Of a DNA stretch of 12,379 bases, positions 1 to 6,474 are shown one piece after another. The DNA lies in assembly GCA_946478675.1 (NCBI GenBank), contig CAMLEF010000106.1:1-12379 (forward strand), written 5' to 3'. Below the pieces are notes generated by a model. It was given only the letters and a program-made list of their open reading frames with translations. It was not told the origin of the DNA and ran no database searches. Position numbers and translations under genes: made by a program. The DNA is from an uncultured Flavobacteriales bacterium (GTDB taxonomy: Bacteria > Bacteroidota > Bacteroidia > Palsa-965). The stretch's first letter is position 1. The number at the start of each line of letters is the position of its first letter.

Positions 1-374
1 AGATTTTGCGCGCGTGCGTTCGTCGTGCCGAGCAGCGCAGCGAGGCTCGATGATGCCGAGAATGCGCGCGACGTTTGCGCGCTTTCCTGCTGGGCCGAAC
101 TTGTGGATTCGATGATATTGATGGTGACGAGATCGCCGATGCTCACGGGACAATTGAATTTGACGCTGTCGATGGAAGCGGTGACGCAGATCTTTTCCGC
201 GTGGCGTTGCGCGCAGATGGCGGCGGCAATGTCCATCCACTGCAGCATGCGCCCGCCCTGCAGGATGCCCATCGGGTTGGTGTCGTTCGGACAAACGACT
301 TCGGTCTTCGTGGTCAGCGACAAAGCCGGTGATTTTCCGGGCGTGGCTTTTTTGCGGTTTGTGTTCTTCCTCAT
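1..374 (-). CDS. Hotdog-fold acyl-CoA thioesterase, partial (runs off the left edge)
   Basis: The reading frame opens at ATG 374-372, with a purine-rich AAGGAGAAG just upstream that decides this start over in-frame ATGs further up. Residues about 27-85 carry the signature of the cytosolic acyl-CoA hydrolase family: PNDTNPMG, then GGRMLQWMDIAAAICAQRH, then VTASIDSVKFNCPVSIGDLVTI. The family hydrolyses acyl-CoA thioesters to free acid and CoA in the cytoplasm. The catalytic Asn/Asp of the first motif and the central helix GGR-LxWMD are present. From about residue 86 onward the translation becomes Ser/Ala/Gln-rich and no longer resembles the strand that normally follows GDLVTI (AKVTRAF-type). 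No stop occurs before the window edge, so the end cannot be judged. It lies 100 bases downstream of the heme A synthase gene on the same strand and may be co-transcribed, but no functional link is evident. Confidence 0.75.
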   Translation of the reverse strand, partial: MRKNTNRKKATPGKSPALSLTTKTEVVCPNDTNPMGILQGGRMLQWMDIAAAICAQRHAEKICVTASIDSVKFNCPVSIGDLVTINIIESTSSAQQESAQTSRAFSASSSLAALLGTTNARAQN

Positions 375-474
375 AGTTCTTCTCCTTCCGTGCAATGAAT
401 TTTGCGTCATGGGTAATTTTCTTTTCAGCTTTGCCTGGCTCATCGTAGCGCTGCTTTTCGGCAGGGGCATCACC

Positions 475-1578
475 TCACTTGGTTTCTCCTCCAATCCTTC
501 GCGGATCGGGCTCGGCCTGCTGCTCGTTTCTTTCTGTTGCGGCGTGGCTTTGCTGCTCTACGCGATAACGGTTTGCTGAACGGCAATGCAGCAGGAAAAC
601 CGAATTGGCGAACAGCAGGAATGCGCCGGCCTGGTGGATCGCCGCTAACGGCACGGGCACGCCGGTAACGAGCGTCGCTACGCCGAGGCTGAATTGCGCC
701 GCCACCAGCACGCACAGGACGTTGACGCCTGCTTTAATTTCTTTGCTCACGTTCGCGCGCCGCACCAGGATAAAAAGCCGCGTCGCATGAATGACGATGA
801 GCAGCGCCAGGACACGATGCACAAACTGCACGCCCGCACCATTCTCGAGGAGATTTCTCCAGAACGGTTGCATCCGGTAAGCTTCGGGCGCGATCCAGCG
901 ATTGTCCATGCGCGGGAAGGTATTGAAGACCAAACCGGCTTTCAAACCTGCAACAAGCCCGCCATAAATCACCTGCACGACGACGAGCACGAGCTGTGTG
1001 CGCAACGGCAGCCGGGCATCACCGGGTTGCGTGCTTTTCTTTTCGCGCAGCAGATCAAGCACCGACCAGAAAAGCAAACCGAAAATCGTGAAGGCGGTCG
1101 CGAGGTGCAGCGCCAGCAGGTACGGACTGACGTGCGGTAAACGGCTCAGCCCGCTTTTCACCATCCACCAGCCGAACAGTCCTTGCGTGAGGCCGAGCGC
1201 AGCAATGAAGATCACCCGCCTGAGCAGCCACGAGGGCATCCAGCGCGCGAGAAGAAAAAACAAAAACGGAAGCACGAAGATCCAGCCGATCGTGCGCGCC
1301 AGTGTGCGGTGAATGAATTCCCACCAGAAGATCTGCTTGAAATCGCCGAGCGAAAAATGATGATTGACGAGGAGAAACTCGGGGCTTTTACGATAAGCGT
1401 CGAAGAGTTCCATCCATCGCGCTTCGCTCAGCGGCGGAAAACGCCCGATGAAATTCCACTGCACCATGGAAAGCCCGGAATGCGTCAGCCGCGTAATGCC
1501 GCCGATGAGCACCATGAAAAATACCAGCACGCAACCGACCAACAGCCAGGTGAGCATCAAGCGGCGTTTACGACCCAT
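475..1578 (-). CDS. ctaA: Heme A synthase, Cox15/CtaA family
   Basis: The product oxidises the C8 methyl of heme O to the formyl group of heme A, in the cytoplasmic membrane, to supply aa3-type terminal oxidases. About eight hydrophobic segments fit the family's two four-helix halves. The conserved heme-ligand histidines are visible: His90 in EFIHR, His158 in ALHLA, His254 in QFVHR and His315 in AIHQAGAF. The early motif GGITRLTHSGLSMVQW (about 26-41) is diagnostic for the Cox15-like branch used by alphaproteobacteria and Bacteroidota. I chose ATG 1578 (MGRKRR, basic residues before helix 1) rather than the in-frame upstream start at 1626, which would add 16 residues not expected in the family. 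The last 30 or so residues after helix 8 are a charged, Gln-rich tail of low complexity. The ctaB (heme O synthase) neighbour often seen is not present. Confidence 0.93.
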   Translation of the reverse strand: MGRKRRLMLTWLLVGCVLVFFMVLIGGITRLTHSGLSMVQWNFIGRFPPLSEARWMELFDAYRKSPEFLLVNHHFSLGDFKQIFWWEFIHRTLARTIGWIFVLPFLFFLLARWMPSWLLRRVIFIAALGLTQGLFGWWMVKSGLSRLPHVSPYLLALHLATAFTIFGLLFWSVLDLLREKKSTQPGDARLPLRTQLVLVVVQVIYGGLVAGLKAGLVFNTFPRMDNRWIAPEAYRMQPFWRNLLENGAGVQFVHRVLALLIVIHATRLFILVRRANVSKEIKAGVNVLCVLVAAQFSLGVATLVTGVPVPLAAIHQAGAFLLFANSVFLLHCRSANRYRVEQQSHAATERNEQQAEPDPRRIGGETK

Positions 1579-1689
1579 GTAACAAATTTCATTGTGCGTT
1601 ACCGTTATAAAAATGACCTGCGTCACATTTCATAACGGCACATCTTGCGCATCACATCAATTCCTGCCCGCGGTCAATCATTCTTTTCT

Positions 1690-1733
1690 ATGATTTGCAT
1701 CATTATCGTCCGGAGCGATCAACCGTTCCTTTG
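1690..1733 (+). promoter_or_regulatory. FNR/CRP-type box plus -7 element driving the Cys-rich/beta-barrel pair
   Basis: The palindrome ATGATTTGCATCAT occupies 1690-1703 and fits the FNR pattern TGAT-N4-ATCA. A -7-like element TTCCTTTG (Bacteroidota consensus TAnnTTTG, one mismatch) lies at 1726-1733, followed by TACC. The 14-base box is identical to the one before the nos operon, and the distance to the -7 element and to TTGTACC is also identical. The box centre falls about 42 bases before the inferred transcription start (near 1738-1741), as for a class II activator site. The regulator is not encoded in the window. Confidence 0.65.
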
Positions 1734-1740
1734 TACCGCT

Positions 1741-2112
1741 ATGTTACGCGCAAAAACATTACTGCTTCTCCTGCTGGCCGGCGGATTTCTCCTCCAGCAG
1801 CTGATCCCCTGCGCAACGGTGGCGGATTATTTTGCCAATAGAAAATACATCGCAAGCGTGCTGTGTGAAAACCGCAATCATCCCGAGCGGCATTGCAACG
1901 GCAAATGCCATCTCCGCAAACAGCTGGCGCGTACGGCAGATAAGCAAAACGAAAAGCAGCGTTCCGACGAAGCTTCTTTTGTATGGGAGCATCATTCCAT
2001 TGTTGCGCACATTCGCAGCTTCTCTACGGCGACAGTGCTGTTTGCATTCGCTCCGCAAAACGAGGGACAGGATTGGTTTTCCGCTTTGCTGCGGCCGCCT
2101 TGTAACGTGTGA
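1741..2112 (+). CDS. Small Cys-rich exported protein of a Bacteroidota family, function unknown
   Basis: This is a protein of 123 residues with an N-terminal hydrophobic signal (MLRAKT, a Leu-rich core to about residue 22, then Cys24). A conserved block follows at about 35-61: KYIASVLCENRNHPERHC, then NGKCHLRKQL. I recognise this Cys-x9-Cys-x3-Cys block with adjacent histidines as typical of short uncharacterised Bacteroidota proteins, often seen near metal-handling genes as far as I recall. Cys42, Cys52, Cys56 and His51/His57 form a plausible periplasmic metal site, which is inference. ATG 1741 is preferred over the frame opening at 1645, because the latter lies upstream of the predicted promoter and lacks the signal-peptide start. 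The predicted transcription start falls at or within a few bases of this ATG, so the message may be leaderless. The stop is 44 bases before the beta-barrel gene, with which it shares the upstream FNR-type promoter. Confidence 0.75.
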   Translation: MLRAKTLLLLLLAGGFLLQQLIPCATVADYFANRKYIASVLCENRNHPERHCNGKCHLRKQLARTADKQNEKQRSDEASFVWEHHSIVAHIRSFSTATVLFAFAPQNEGQDWFSALLRPPCNV

Positions 2113-2156
2113 CTCTTCCGCTGAATCAACGAAGTCACATTTTACAACTCTCCAAA

Positions 2157-3167
2157 ATGAAAAAGCTATTCTTATTTCCTGCCGCAGCGTTACTGCTGAT
2201 GCTGTCCGGCAACTTCACCCCGTTGCGCGCCTGTGATTTTTGCGGCGCCTTCATGGGCGTTACGCCTTTCGACAATCAAAGCTCCATCGGTTTTTCGCAC
2301 CGTTACCGCGTCTTCAACGGATACCCGTCGATGGATCAAACTTCTTCCCTGTTCCCTTCGGGCGCTTATCGTGTTTCGCCGGCGTATTCTGCGCTTCACG
2401 GCATGGAACACGATTCCGCGCACCAGATGCTGCATTCGGATTTCGAATCGTACAAGATCTACGAGATGAAAGGCCGCTGGTTCATTCATCCGCGCGTGGA
2501 GCTCAATTTCATTCTCCCGTTTATTGCCAACCGTTCGAGAAACGGCGATGAGTCGATGCGCGTTTCCGGTCTCGGCGACATGACGTTCTTCGCCGGCTGG
2601 CACGTGCTGGAACGGCTCGAAGGCCACGTGGTGCGCACGCGGCTGATCGTCGGCGCAGGCGTCAAAGTGCCCACGGGAAAATGCGACCGCACGATGGACG
2701 ACGGTGACCGCATCAATCTCATGATGCAGCCCGGCACCGGCAGCACCGACGGTTTCGCGTATGCGACGTACACGGCTGCGGCCGGCAAGCTGCGCTGGGG
2801 AATTACTTCGCTCGCGAAATTGAACGGAACGAATAAATACGACGAGCAGGTAGCCGCGTCAACAGTGAACAATGCGTTTGTCTCGTTGCAATACGAAACG
2901 TGCGGCTGGATGTTTCTGCCGCAGGCGCAGGTGTACCAGGAATACACGAAAGGCATTTACAACGGAGCCGGGCTCGTGGAAGGCACGGGCATGAACATGG
3001 TGCTTGCAGGGCCCGGTGTAGAAATTTACAGGAACCGCTTAGGCTGTTCGCTCGGCGCGCAATTCCCGGTCTGGCAAAAAACGGACGAGATGAATATGAA
3101 AAGCGCAGGCCGGTTGATCATCGGCGTAAGCTACAGCTTCAACCAGCAGAAGTATTTGCTGAATTAA
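2157..3167 (+). CDS. Outer-membrane beta-barrel protein (porin/transporter-like) with CxxC and a His/Met-rich loop
   Basis: The product has 336 residues. A classical signal peptide (MKKLFLFPAAALLLMLSG) ends near residue 25 and is followed at once by CDFCGAFMG, a CxxC motif of a kind often found at the mature N-terminus of Bacteroidota barrel proteins. The rest alternates short amphipathic strands. Motifs recalling the COG4313-like putative transporter barrels are SGLGDMTFFAGWHV (about 137-150) and VGAGVKVPTGK (about 165-175), and the C-terminus GRLIIGVSYSFN reads like a closing strand. Residues 81-93 hold four histidines spaced every four residues (HxxxHxxxHxxxH) with Met83 and Met91 between them, suggesting metal binding; copper is a guess. 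It is probably co-transcribed with the Cys-rich gene 44 bases upstream, and a strong terminator follows at 3197-3237. ATG 2157 is chosen because it begins the signal peptide; the frame is open to 2109 but lacks signal character there. Confidence 0.78.
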   Translation: MKKLFLFPAAALLLMLSGNFTPLRACDFCGAFMGVTPFDNQSSIGFSHRYRVFNGYPSMDQTSSLFPSGAYRVSPAYSALHGMEHDSAHQMLHSDFESYKIYEMKGRWFIHPRVELNFILPFIANRSRNGDESMRVSGLGDMTFFAGWHVLERLEGHVVRTRLIVGAGVKVPTGKCDRTMDDGDRINLMMQPGTGSTDGFAYATYTAAAGKLRWGITSLAKLNGTNKYDEQVAASTVNNAFVSLQYETCGWMFLPQAQVYQEYTKGIYNGAGLVEGTGMNMVLAGPGVEIYRNRLGCSLGAQFPVWQKTDEMNMKSAGRLIIGVSYSFNQQKYLLN

Positions 3168-3196
3168 GAATCGATTTGTTGTTTGTGGTTAAAACG

Positions 3197-3237
3197 CAGC
3201 GAGCGGGGATTTCGGTTCCCGCTCGCTGTCATTTTTT
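3197..3237 (+). terminator. Rho-independent terminator of the Cys-rich/beta-barrel operon
   Basis: The arms 3197-3209 and 3216-3228 pair along 13 positions (CAGCGAGCGGG with CCCGCTCGCTG plus G-T and A-T closing pairs) around a 6-base loop. They are followed by TCA and six T residues (3232-3237). It begins 29 bases after the beta-barrel stop codon. Confidence 0.9.
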
Positions 3238-3238
3238 A

Positions 3239-3399
3239 GCAGAAGAAGTTGCTATAGTTTTCGGATAAACTTCTGCAGTAATTATGACGCTGAGGATGGA
3301 CCTGATTCATTATCCATCAACAACCATTATAGTAGCGAGAAAATAAAGTTTAGAAACGCAGCGGGCGGAAATCGAAATCCCCGCCCGCTGTCATTTTTT
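3239..3399 (+). ncRNA. Possible small RNA between two look-alike terminators (tentative)
   Basis: The space between the first terminator and the second hairpin has no credible ORF but holds potential secondary structure. GCAGAAG (3239-3245) can pair with CTTCTGC (3270-3276), and a second small stem around 3293-3326 uses GGAT/ATCC. The second hairpin (3359-3390) ends with TCATTTTTT on the + strand, as a terminator of rightward transcription would. A weak -7-like TAGTTTTC occurs at about 3254-3261. Only the hairpins are directly seen; that the interval is transcribed as its own RNA is inference, and it may be mere intergenic space. Confidence 0.25.
3359..3399. terminator. Second terminator hairpin, between the convergent beta-barrel and nrdJ units
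   Basis: CAGCGGGCGG (3359-3368) pairs perfectly with CCGCCCGCTG (3381-3390). On the + strand it is followed by TCATTTTTT; on the - strand, two bases after the nrdJ stop codon, an A-rich stretch precedes the stem and a moderately T-rich stretch follows it. It could therefore serve nrdJ, rightward transcripts, or both. It closely resembles the hairpin at 3197-3228, including the flanks AACGCAGCG and GCTGTCATTTTTT, with an A-T pair in the first replaced by a G-C pair here. Confidence 0.7.
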
Positions 3400-3401
3400 C
3401 A

Positions 3402-5963
3402 TTAACCGCATTTGGAATGTCCGCAGCTTTTGCATTTGAGACATCCTTCTTCGTAGATCAATCCGTCGGGGTCGCCGCAGGATGAACACTTGCGATCGCC
3501 GGCGGCGGTTCCGTCGGGAATGTATTTCTTCAGCGCACGGGCGACGCCGTTTTTCCAGGTGTTGATGTTGTCGTTGTAGAGATTGAGATTGGAAACGACA
3601 TCCGTCACGTGCTGCAGCGGCATTCCGTGGCGGAGCACGCCGGAGATCAGCTTCGCGTAATTCCAGAATTCCGGGTTGAAGCAGCGTGATAATCCTTCGA
3701 TCGTCACTTTGTATCCGTCGCGATCGACGTAACGGAAATCGTAACGCTTCCCGCCGTCTTCCGCGCGGCTCTTGATCACCCAGCCCTGCGTGACGCGCTC
3801 GGGAACAATGAACGCTTCATCGGCGCGGCCGGTGAAGATCTCGTACGGCTTGTTATCCAGCAGGCCGACTACCGCGATCCATTTCTCTTCGCCATTGAGG
3901 AAACGCACGACATCTGCGTCAAGAATCGCAGGACGTTTCGGCGGACGCTGCGTGGCGCTGGTTTCTTTTTTCGTTTCGGTCGTCGACACGAGCACACCCG
4001 AACGCGAGCCGTCGCGGTACACGGTAATTCCTTTCAGGCCGTGCTTCCACGCCTGGAAATAAATTTCGCTGACGTCTTCCATGCTTACCGTCGACGGAAG
4101 ATTGATCGTGGAGCTGATGGAATGCGTCGTATACTTCTGCACGACGGACTGCAACTGCACGCGTTTCAGCCAATCAATTTCCGGCGCCGTCGAGCCTGCC
4201 CACGGACTGCGCTGCTCATCGGTTTTGCCGGTGACCTCCATCCACTCTTTCAGCTTCGGATGGTAGATGGTGAATTCCTGCCACGCGTCACCGCTGTCGT
4301 CCACGAAGTCGATGCGCGCCGTGGGATCATCGCGATTGACTTTGCGGCGGCGTTTGTACGAAAGCATGAACACGGGCTCGATGCCGGAAGAAGTTTGCGC
4401 GAGAATGCTGAGCGTTCCCGTCGGCGCAACGGTGCTGAGCGAAATATTTCTTCGGCCGGCTTTCATCATGCGCTTGTACACATCGGGCAATTCCGTTTTC
4501 ATCATCTGGATGAATTCGGATTGTTCTTCGATGGCCGGATCAAAAGCTTCGAATGCGCCGCGCTCCAGCGCCATGTCGATCGAGCTGTCGAACTCCGCGC
4601 GGCATTTCACTTTCATCATCTCTTCGGTAAACTTCAGCGCCTTCTCCGAATCGAACGCAATTCCCATCGCAGCGAGCATGTCGGCCAGCGCGGTAAAACC
4701 AAGACCGGTGCGGCGTCCTTTTTTACCGGCGTCGTACAACATCCGCCAGGTTTCTTCTTCGACGCGCTTGATGTGCGCAGGCTCTTTATCCGACGCTACT
4801 TTCCCGAGAATGCGTTCGACCGCTTCCAGTTCGAGGTCGACGAGATCGTCCATCAATCGTTGCGCTTCGTAGGTAACGCGATAAAAACGTTCGCCGTCGA
4901 AACGCGCTTCGGAAGTGTACGGATCATTGACGAAGCTCAGCAGGTTGAGCGCAATGAGGCGGCAGCTGTCACCACCCTGCATCGCGATCTCCGAACAGGG
5001 ATTCGTCGATACGTTGCGGAAGCCGGGATACACGGACGACGTGGAATAATAATGCTGGCGGTCCCAATAAATAATGCCCGGCTCGGCGGTGGTGTGCGCG
5101 CATTTGATGATCGTGTTCCAGAGCGCACGTGCGTCGACTGTCTTTTCAATCACGGGCTTTTTCGAATCGATCGGCCAGCGCTGGCGGAAATCCGTACCGT
5201 TCGCAACGGCCTGCATGAATTCGTCGGAGATGCGCACGGAAATATTTGCGCCGGTGACTTTCGAAAGATCCTGCTTGCTGAGAATAAAAGCTTCCGCATC
5301 GGGATGCGCAATATCGATGGTGATCATCAGCGCGCCGCGACGGCCGTTCTGCGCCACTTCGCGCGTGGTGTTCGAAAAACGTTCCATGAACGATGCCGCG
5401 CCGGTCGTAGTGCCCGCAGCATTCGACACCGGCATTCCCGAAGGGCGCAACGTGGAAAGATCGATGCCGACGCCGCAACGACGCTTGAAGAGCTGCGCCA
5501 TCTGCTCATCGGTATAAAATATTCCGCCGTAAGAATCGTAGATCTCCGGCAGCACGATGCAATTCGACAGCGACGCGATCACGTGCGGATGCCCGAGCGT
5601 GGCCATGACGCTTCCCTGCGGAATTACATAGCGAAAACGGTCGAACAATTGAAAGATGCGCTGCTCATCGAGCGGCTTGCGTTCTTTGCCGTAGTTGGAA
5701 AGGAGGTCTTCCTGCGGCGCGGCTTTGCCGTATTTCTTTTCGATGCGCGCAAACTCGGTTGCCATGCGGTGATGCATTTCTTCCGGGGAACGCTCGAGGA
5801 ATGTTCCGTCGGCGGCGCGCATCGCGTATTTATTCAGCCAGGTGGTTGCTGCCAGCTCGTCGCCTCCGAAATAAGCGATCGCTGATTCAAGCGCTTCGGA
5901 ACGTGTATAGGTTTTCGCCGGGGGCTTTTGTTGCGGCGTTTTTTTCAGGACAGATGTTTTCAT
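3402..5963 (-). CDS. nrdJ: Adenosylcobalamin-dependent (class II) ribonucleotide reductase
   Basis: The enzyme reduces ribonucleotides to deoxyribonucleotides with a thiyl radical generated from vitamin B12 coenzyme, so it needs neither oxygen nor a separate radical subunit. The 853-residue length suits the large NrdJ group. Visible landmarks are Cys135 in SNCIVLP and Cys334 in DSCRLIALNL (the redox-active pair), Cys323 in NPCSEI (the thiyl-radical cysteine, followed by the catalytic Glu325), the barrel segments GRRTGLGFTALADML (about 416-430) and STVAPTGTLSILAQTSSGIEP (about 510-530), and KGITVYRDGSRSGVL (about 644-658). The C-terminal tail has CSSCG at 826 and CLKCKSCGHSKCG from 841, a Cys-rich zinc-ribbon-like element that also suits the thiol-relay role of NrdJ tails. 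ATG 5963 (MKTSVLKK) is preferred; the frame is open to 6032 but the extra 23 residues look non-coding. No convincing cobalamin riboswitch is seen in the 202-base leader region. Confidence 0.96.
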   Translation of the reverse strand: MKTSVLKKTPQQKPPAKTYTRSEALESAIAYFGGDELAATTWLNKYAMRAADGTFLERSPEEMHHRMATEFARIEKKYGKAAPQEDLLSNYGKERKPLDEQRIFQLFDRFRYVIPQGSVMATLGHPHVIASLSNCIVLPEIYDSYGGIFYTDEQMAQLFKRRCGVGIDLSTLRPSGMPVSNAAGTTTGAASFMERFSNTTREVAQNGRRGALMITIDIAHPDAEAFILSKQDLSKVTGANISVRISDEFMQAVANGTDFRQRWPIDSKKPVIEKTVDARALWNTIIKCAHTTAEPGIIYWDRQHYYSTSSVYPGFRNVSTNPCSEIAMQGGDSCRLIALNLLSFVNDPYTSEARFDGERFYRVTYEAQRLMDDLVDLELEAVERILGKVASDKEPAHIKRVEEETWRMLYDAGKKGRRTGLGFTALADMLAAMGIAFDSEKALKFTEEMMKVKCRAEFDSSIDMALERGAFEAFDPAIEEQSEFIQMMKTELPDVYKRMMKAGRRNISLSTVAPTGTLSILAQTSSGIEPVFMLSYKRRRKVNRDDPTARIDFVDDSGDAWQEFTIYHPKLKEWMEVTGKTDEQRSPWAGSTAPEIDWLKRVQLQSVVQKYTTHSISSTINLPSTVSMEDVSEIYFQAWKHGLKGITVYRDGSRSGVLVSTTETKKETSATQRPPKRPAILDADVVRFLNGEEKWIAVVGLLDNKPYEIFTGRADEAFIVPERVTQGWVIKSRAEDGGKRYDFRYVDRDGYKVTIEGLSRCFNPEFWNYAKLISGVLRHGMPLQHVTDVVSNLNLYNDNINTWKNGVARALKKYIPDGTAAGDRKCSSCGDPDGLIYEEGCLKCKSCGHSKCG

Positions 5964-6064
5964 AGGAATAATTTTTTCTGAAGCGCAATTTAGAGGGCGT
6001 ACCCGCTGCGTGGCCCGCATTTTTATGCACAACGTTTTTCAATTTTCAACACCATGCAAAAAGC

Positions 6065-6078
6065 ATGATCTATCTCAT
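6065..6078. promoter_or_regulatory. Weaker ATGA-N6-TCAT palindrome upstream of nrdJ
   Basis: ATGATCTATCTCAT matches the outer arms of the three stronger FNR-type boxes but has a degraded inner base on one side (TGAT-N4-CTCA). It lies about 100 bases before the nrdJ start. Unlike the other three boxes, no TAnnTTTG element is found at the expected spacing in either direction. A fourth target site is possible, but chance occurrence is a real alternative. Confidence 0.25.
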
Positions 6079-6111
6079 ACGATTATGTACCACGGCTCAC
6101 ATTTTAGCAAT

Positions 6112-6138
6112 GAAAAAATACAGTAACGCCAACGTGAC
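6112..6138 (-). terminator. Weak rho-independent terminator after the four-gene leftward operon
   Basis: On the - strand GTCACG and CGTTAC (arms 6138-6133 and 6128-6123) pair with one mismatch around a TTGG loop. They are followed by TGTATTTTTT (the T run corresponds to A residues 6113-6118). It starts 28 bases after the DUF59 gene stop. The stem is short, so confidence is low. Confidence 0.4.
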
Positions 6139-6165
6139 GCCGCCGATTCTTTTCTTTCATAAAAA

Positions 6166-6474
6166 TCAAAAGGAATCACGCGCCGCGCCGCTCATCATGT
6201 CCGGGTGCCATTCCGGATCGAAGATTACATTCAGCTTCACTTCGACCGCTCCGAAAAATTCTTTCATGCGGCTGTTGATGTCTTCCGTGATCGCTTCGCC
6301 GAGCGGACACGCCGGAGTCGAATACGTGAGATCGATTGTCACCGACGCTTCCTGTATGGTAATGCCGTACACCAATCCCATGTCCACGATATTGACCGCG
6401 GTCTCCGGATCGAACACCCAGCGCAGCACGGCAGCAACAGCAGGAACCGTCAGCTTATTTTTCAGCGCGCTCAA
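6166..6474 (-). CDS. DUF59/MIP18-family metal-sulfur cluster assembly protein (SufT/PaaD-like)
   Basis: The product of about 102 residues belongs to the DUF59 family, cytoplasmic factors that help mature iron-sulfur proteins. Diagnostic features are VFDPETAVNIVDMGLVYGI (about 20-38, with the conserved DPE and GL-Y-I), STPACPLGE with the single conserved Cys56, and FDPEWHPDMM near the C-terminus. There is no ATG at the position where the family starts, and the frame upstream of it translates into unrelated Cys-rich sequence. A TTG at 6474-6472 (SALKNKLTVPAV) gives the family's normal length and overlaps the preceding membrane-protein gene by 20 bases, suggesting translational coupling; no clear Shine-Dalgarno is seen. 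DUF59 genes occur with DUF2249 and nitric-oxide-related genes in other denitrifiers, by my recollection, which fits this setting. The product is certain as a family member, its client is unknown, and the start is uncertain. Confidence 0.85.
   Translation of the reverse strand: MSALKNKLTVPAVAAVLRWVFDPETAVNIVDMGLVYGITIQEASVTIDLTYSTPACPLGEAITEDINSRMKEFFGAVEVKLNVIFDPEWHPDMMSGAARDSF

Noticed and set aside
409..579. Small + strand ORF encoding two hydrophobic segments, overlapping the heme A synthase 3' end
   Set aside because: It has no ribosome binding site or promoter, and its hydrophobic character follows automatically from being antisense to the hydrophilic synthase tail. It is not entirely excluded, as that tail is not conserved sequence.
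25..579. Longer + strand frame opposite the thioesterase and the end of the heme A synthase
   Set aside because: The left part is antisense to a clear thioesterase motif region and has no domain of its own.
1579..1689. FNR-type control of the heme A synthase from the box at 1690-1703
   Set aside because: The box is between divergent genes, but no TAnnTTTG element lies at the right distance on the heme A synthase side, while the other side has one at the spacing seen in the nos promoter.
4041..5885. Open frame of 614 codons on the + strand opposite nrdJ
   Set aside because: It is antisense to a fully conserved reductase; the Arg/His/Ala-rich translation with no domain is a typical codon-bias shadow.
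5964..6165. Cobalamin riboswitch in the nrdJ leader
   Set aside because: B12-linked genes make it worth looking for, but the leader region is only about 200 bases and I could find neither the B12 box nor the long paired core.
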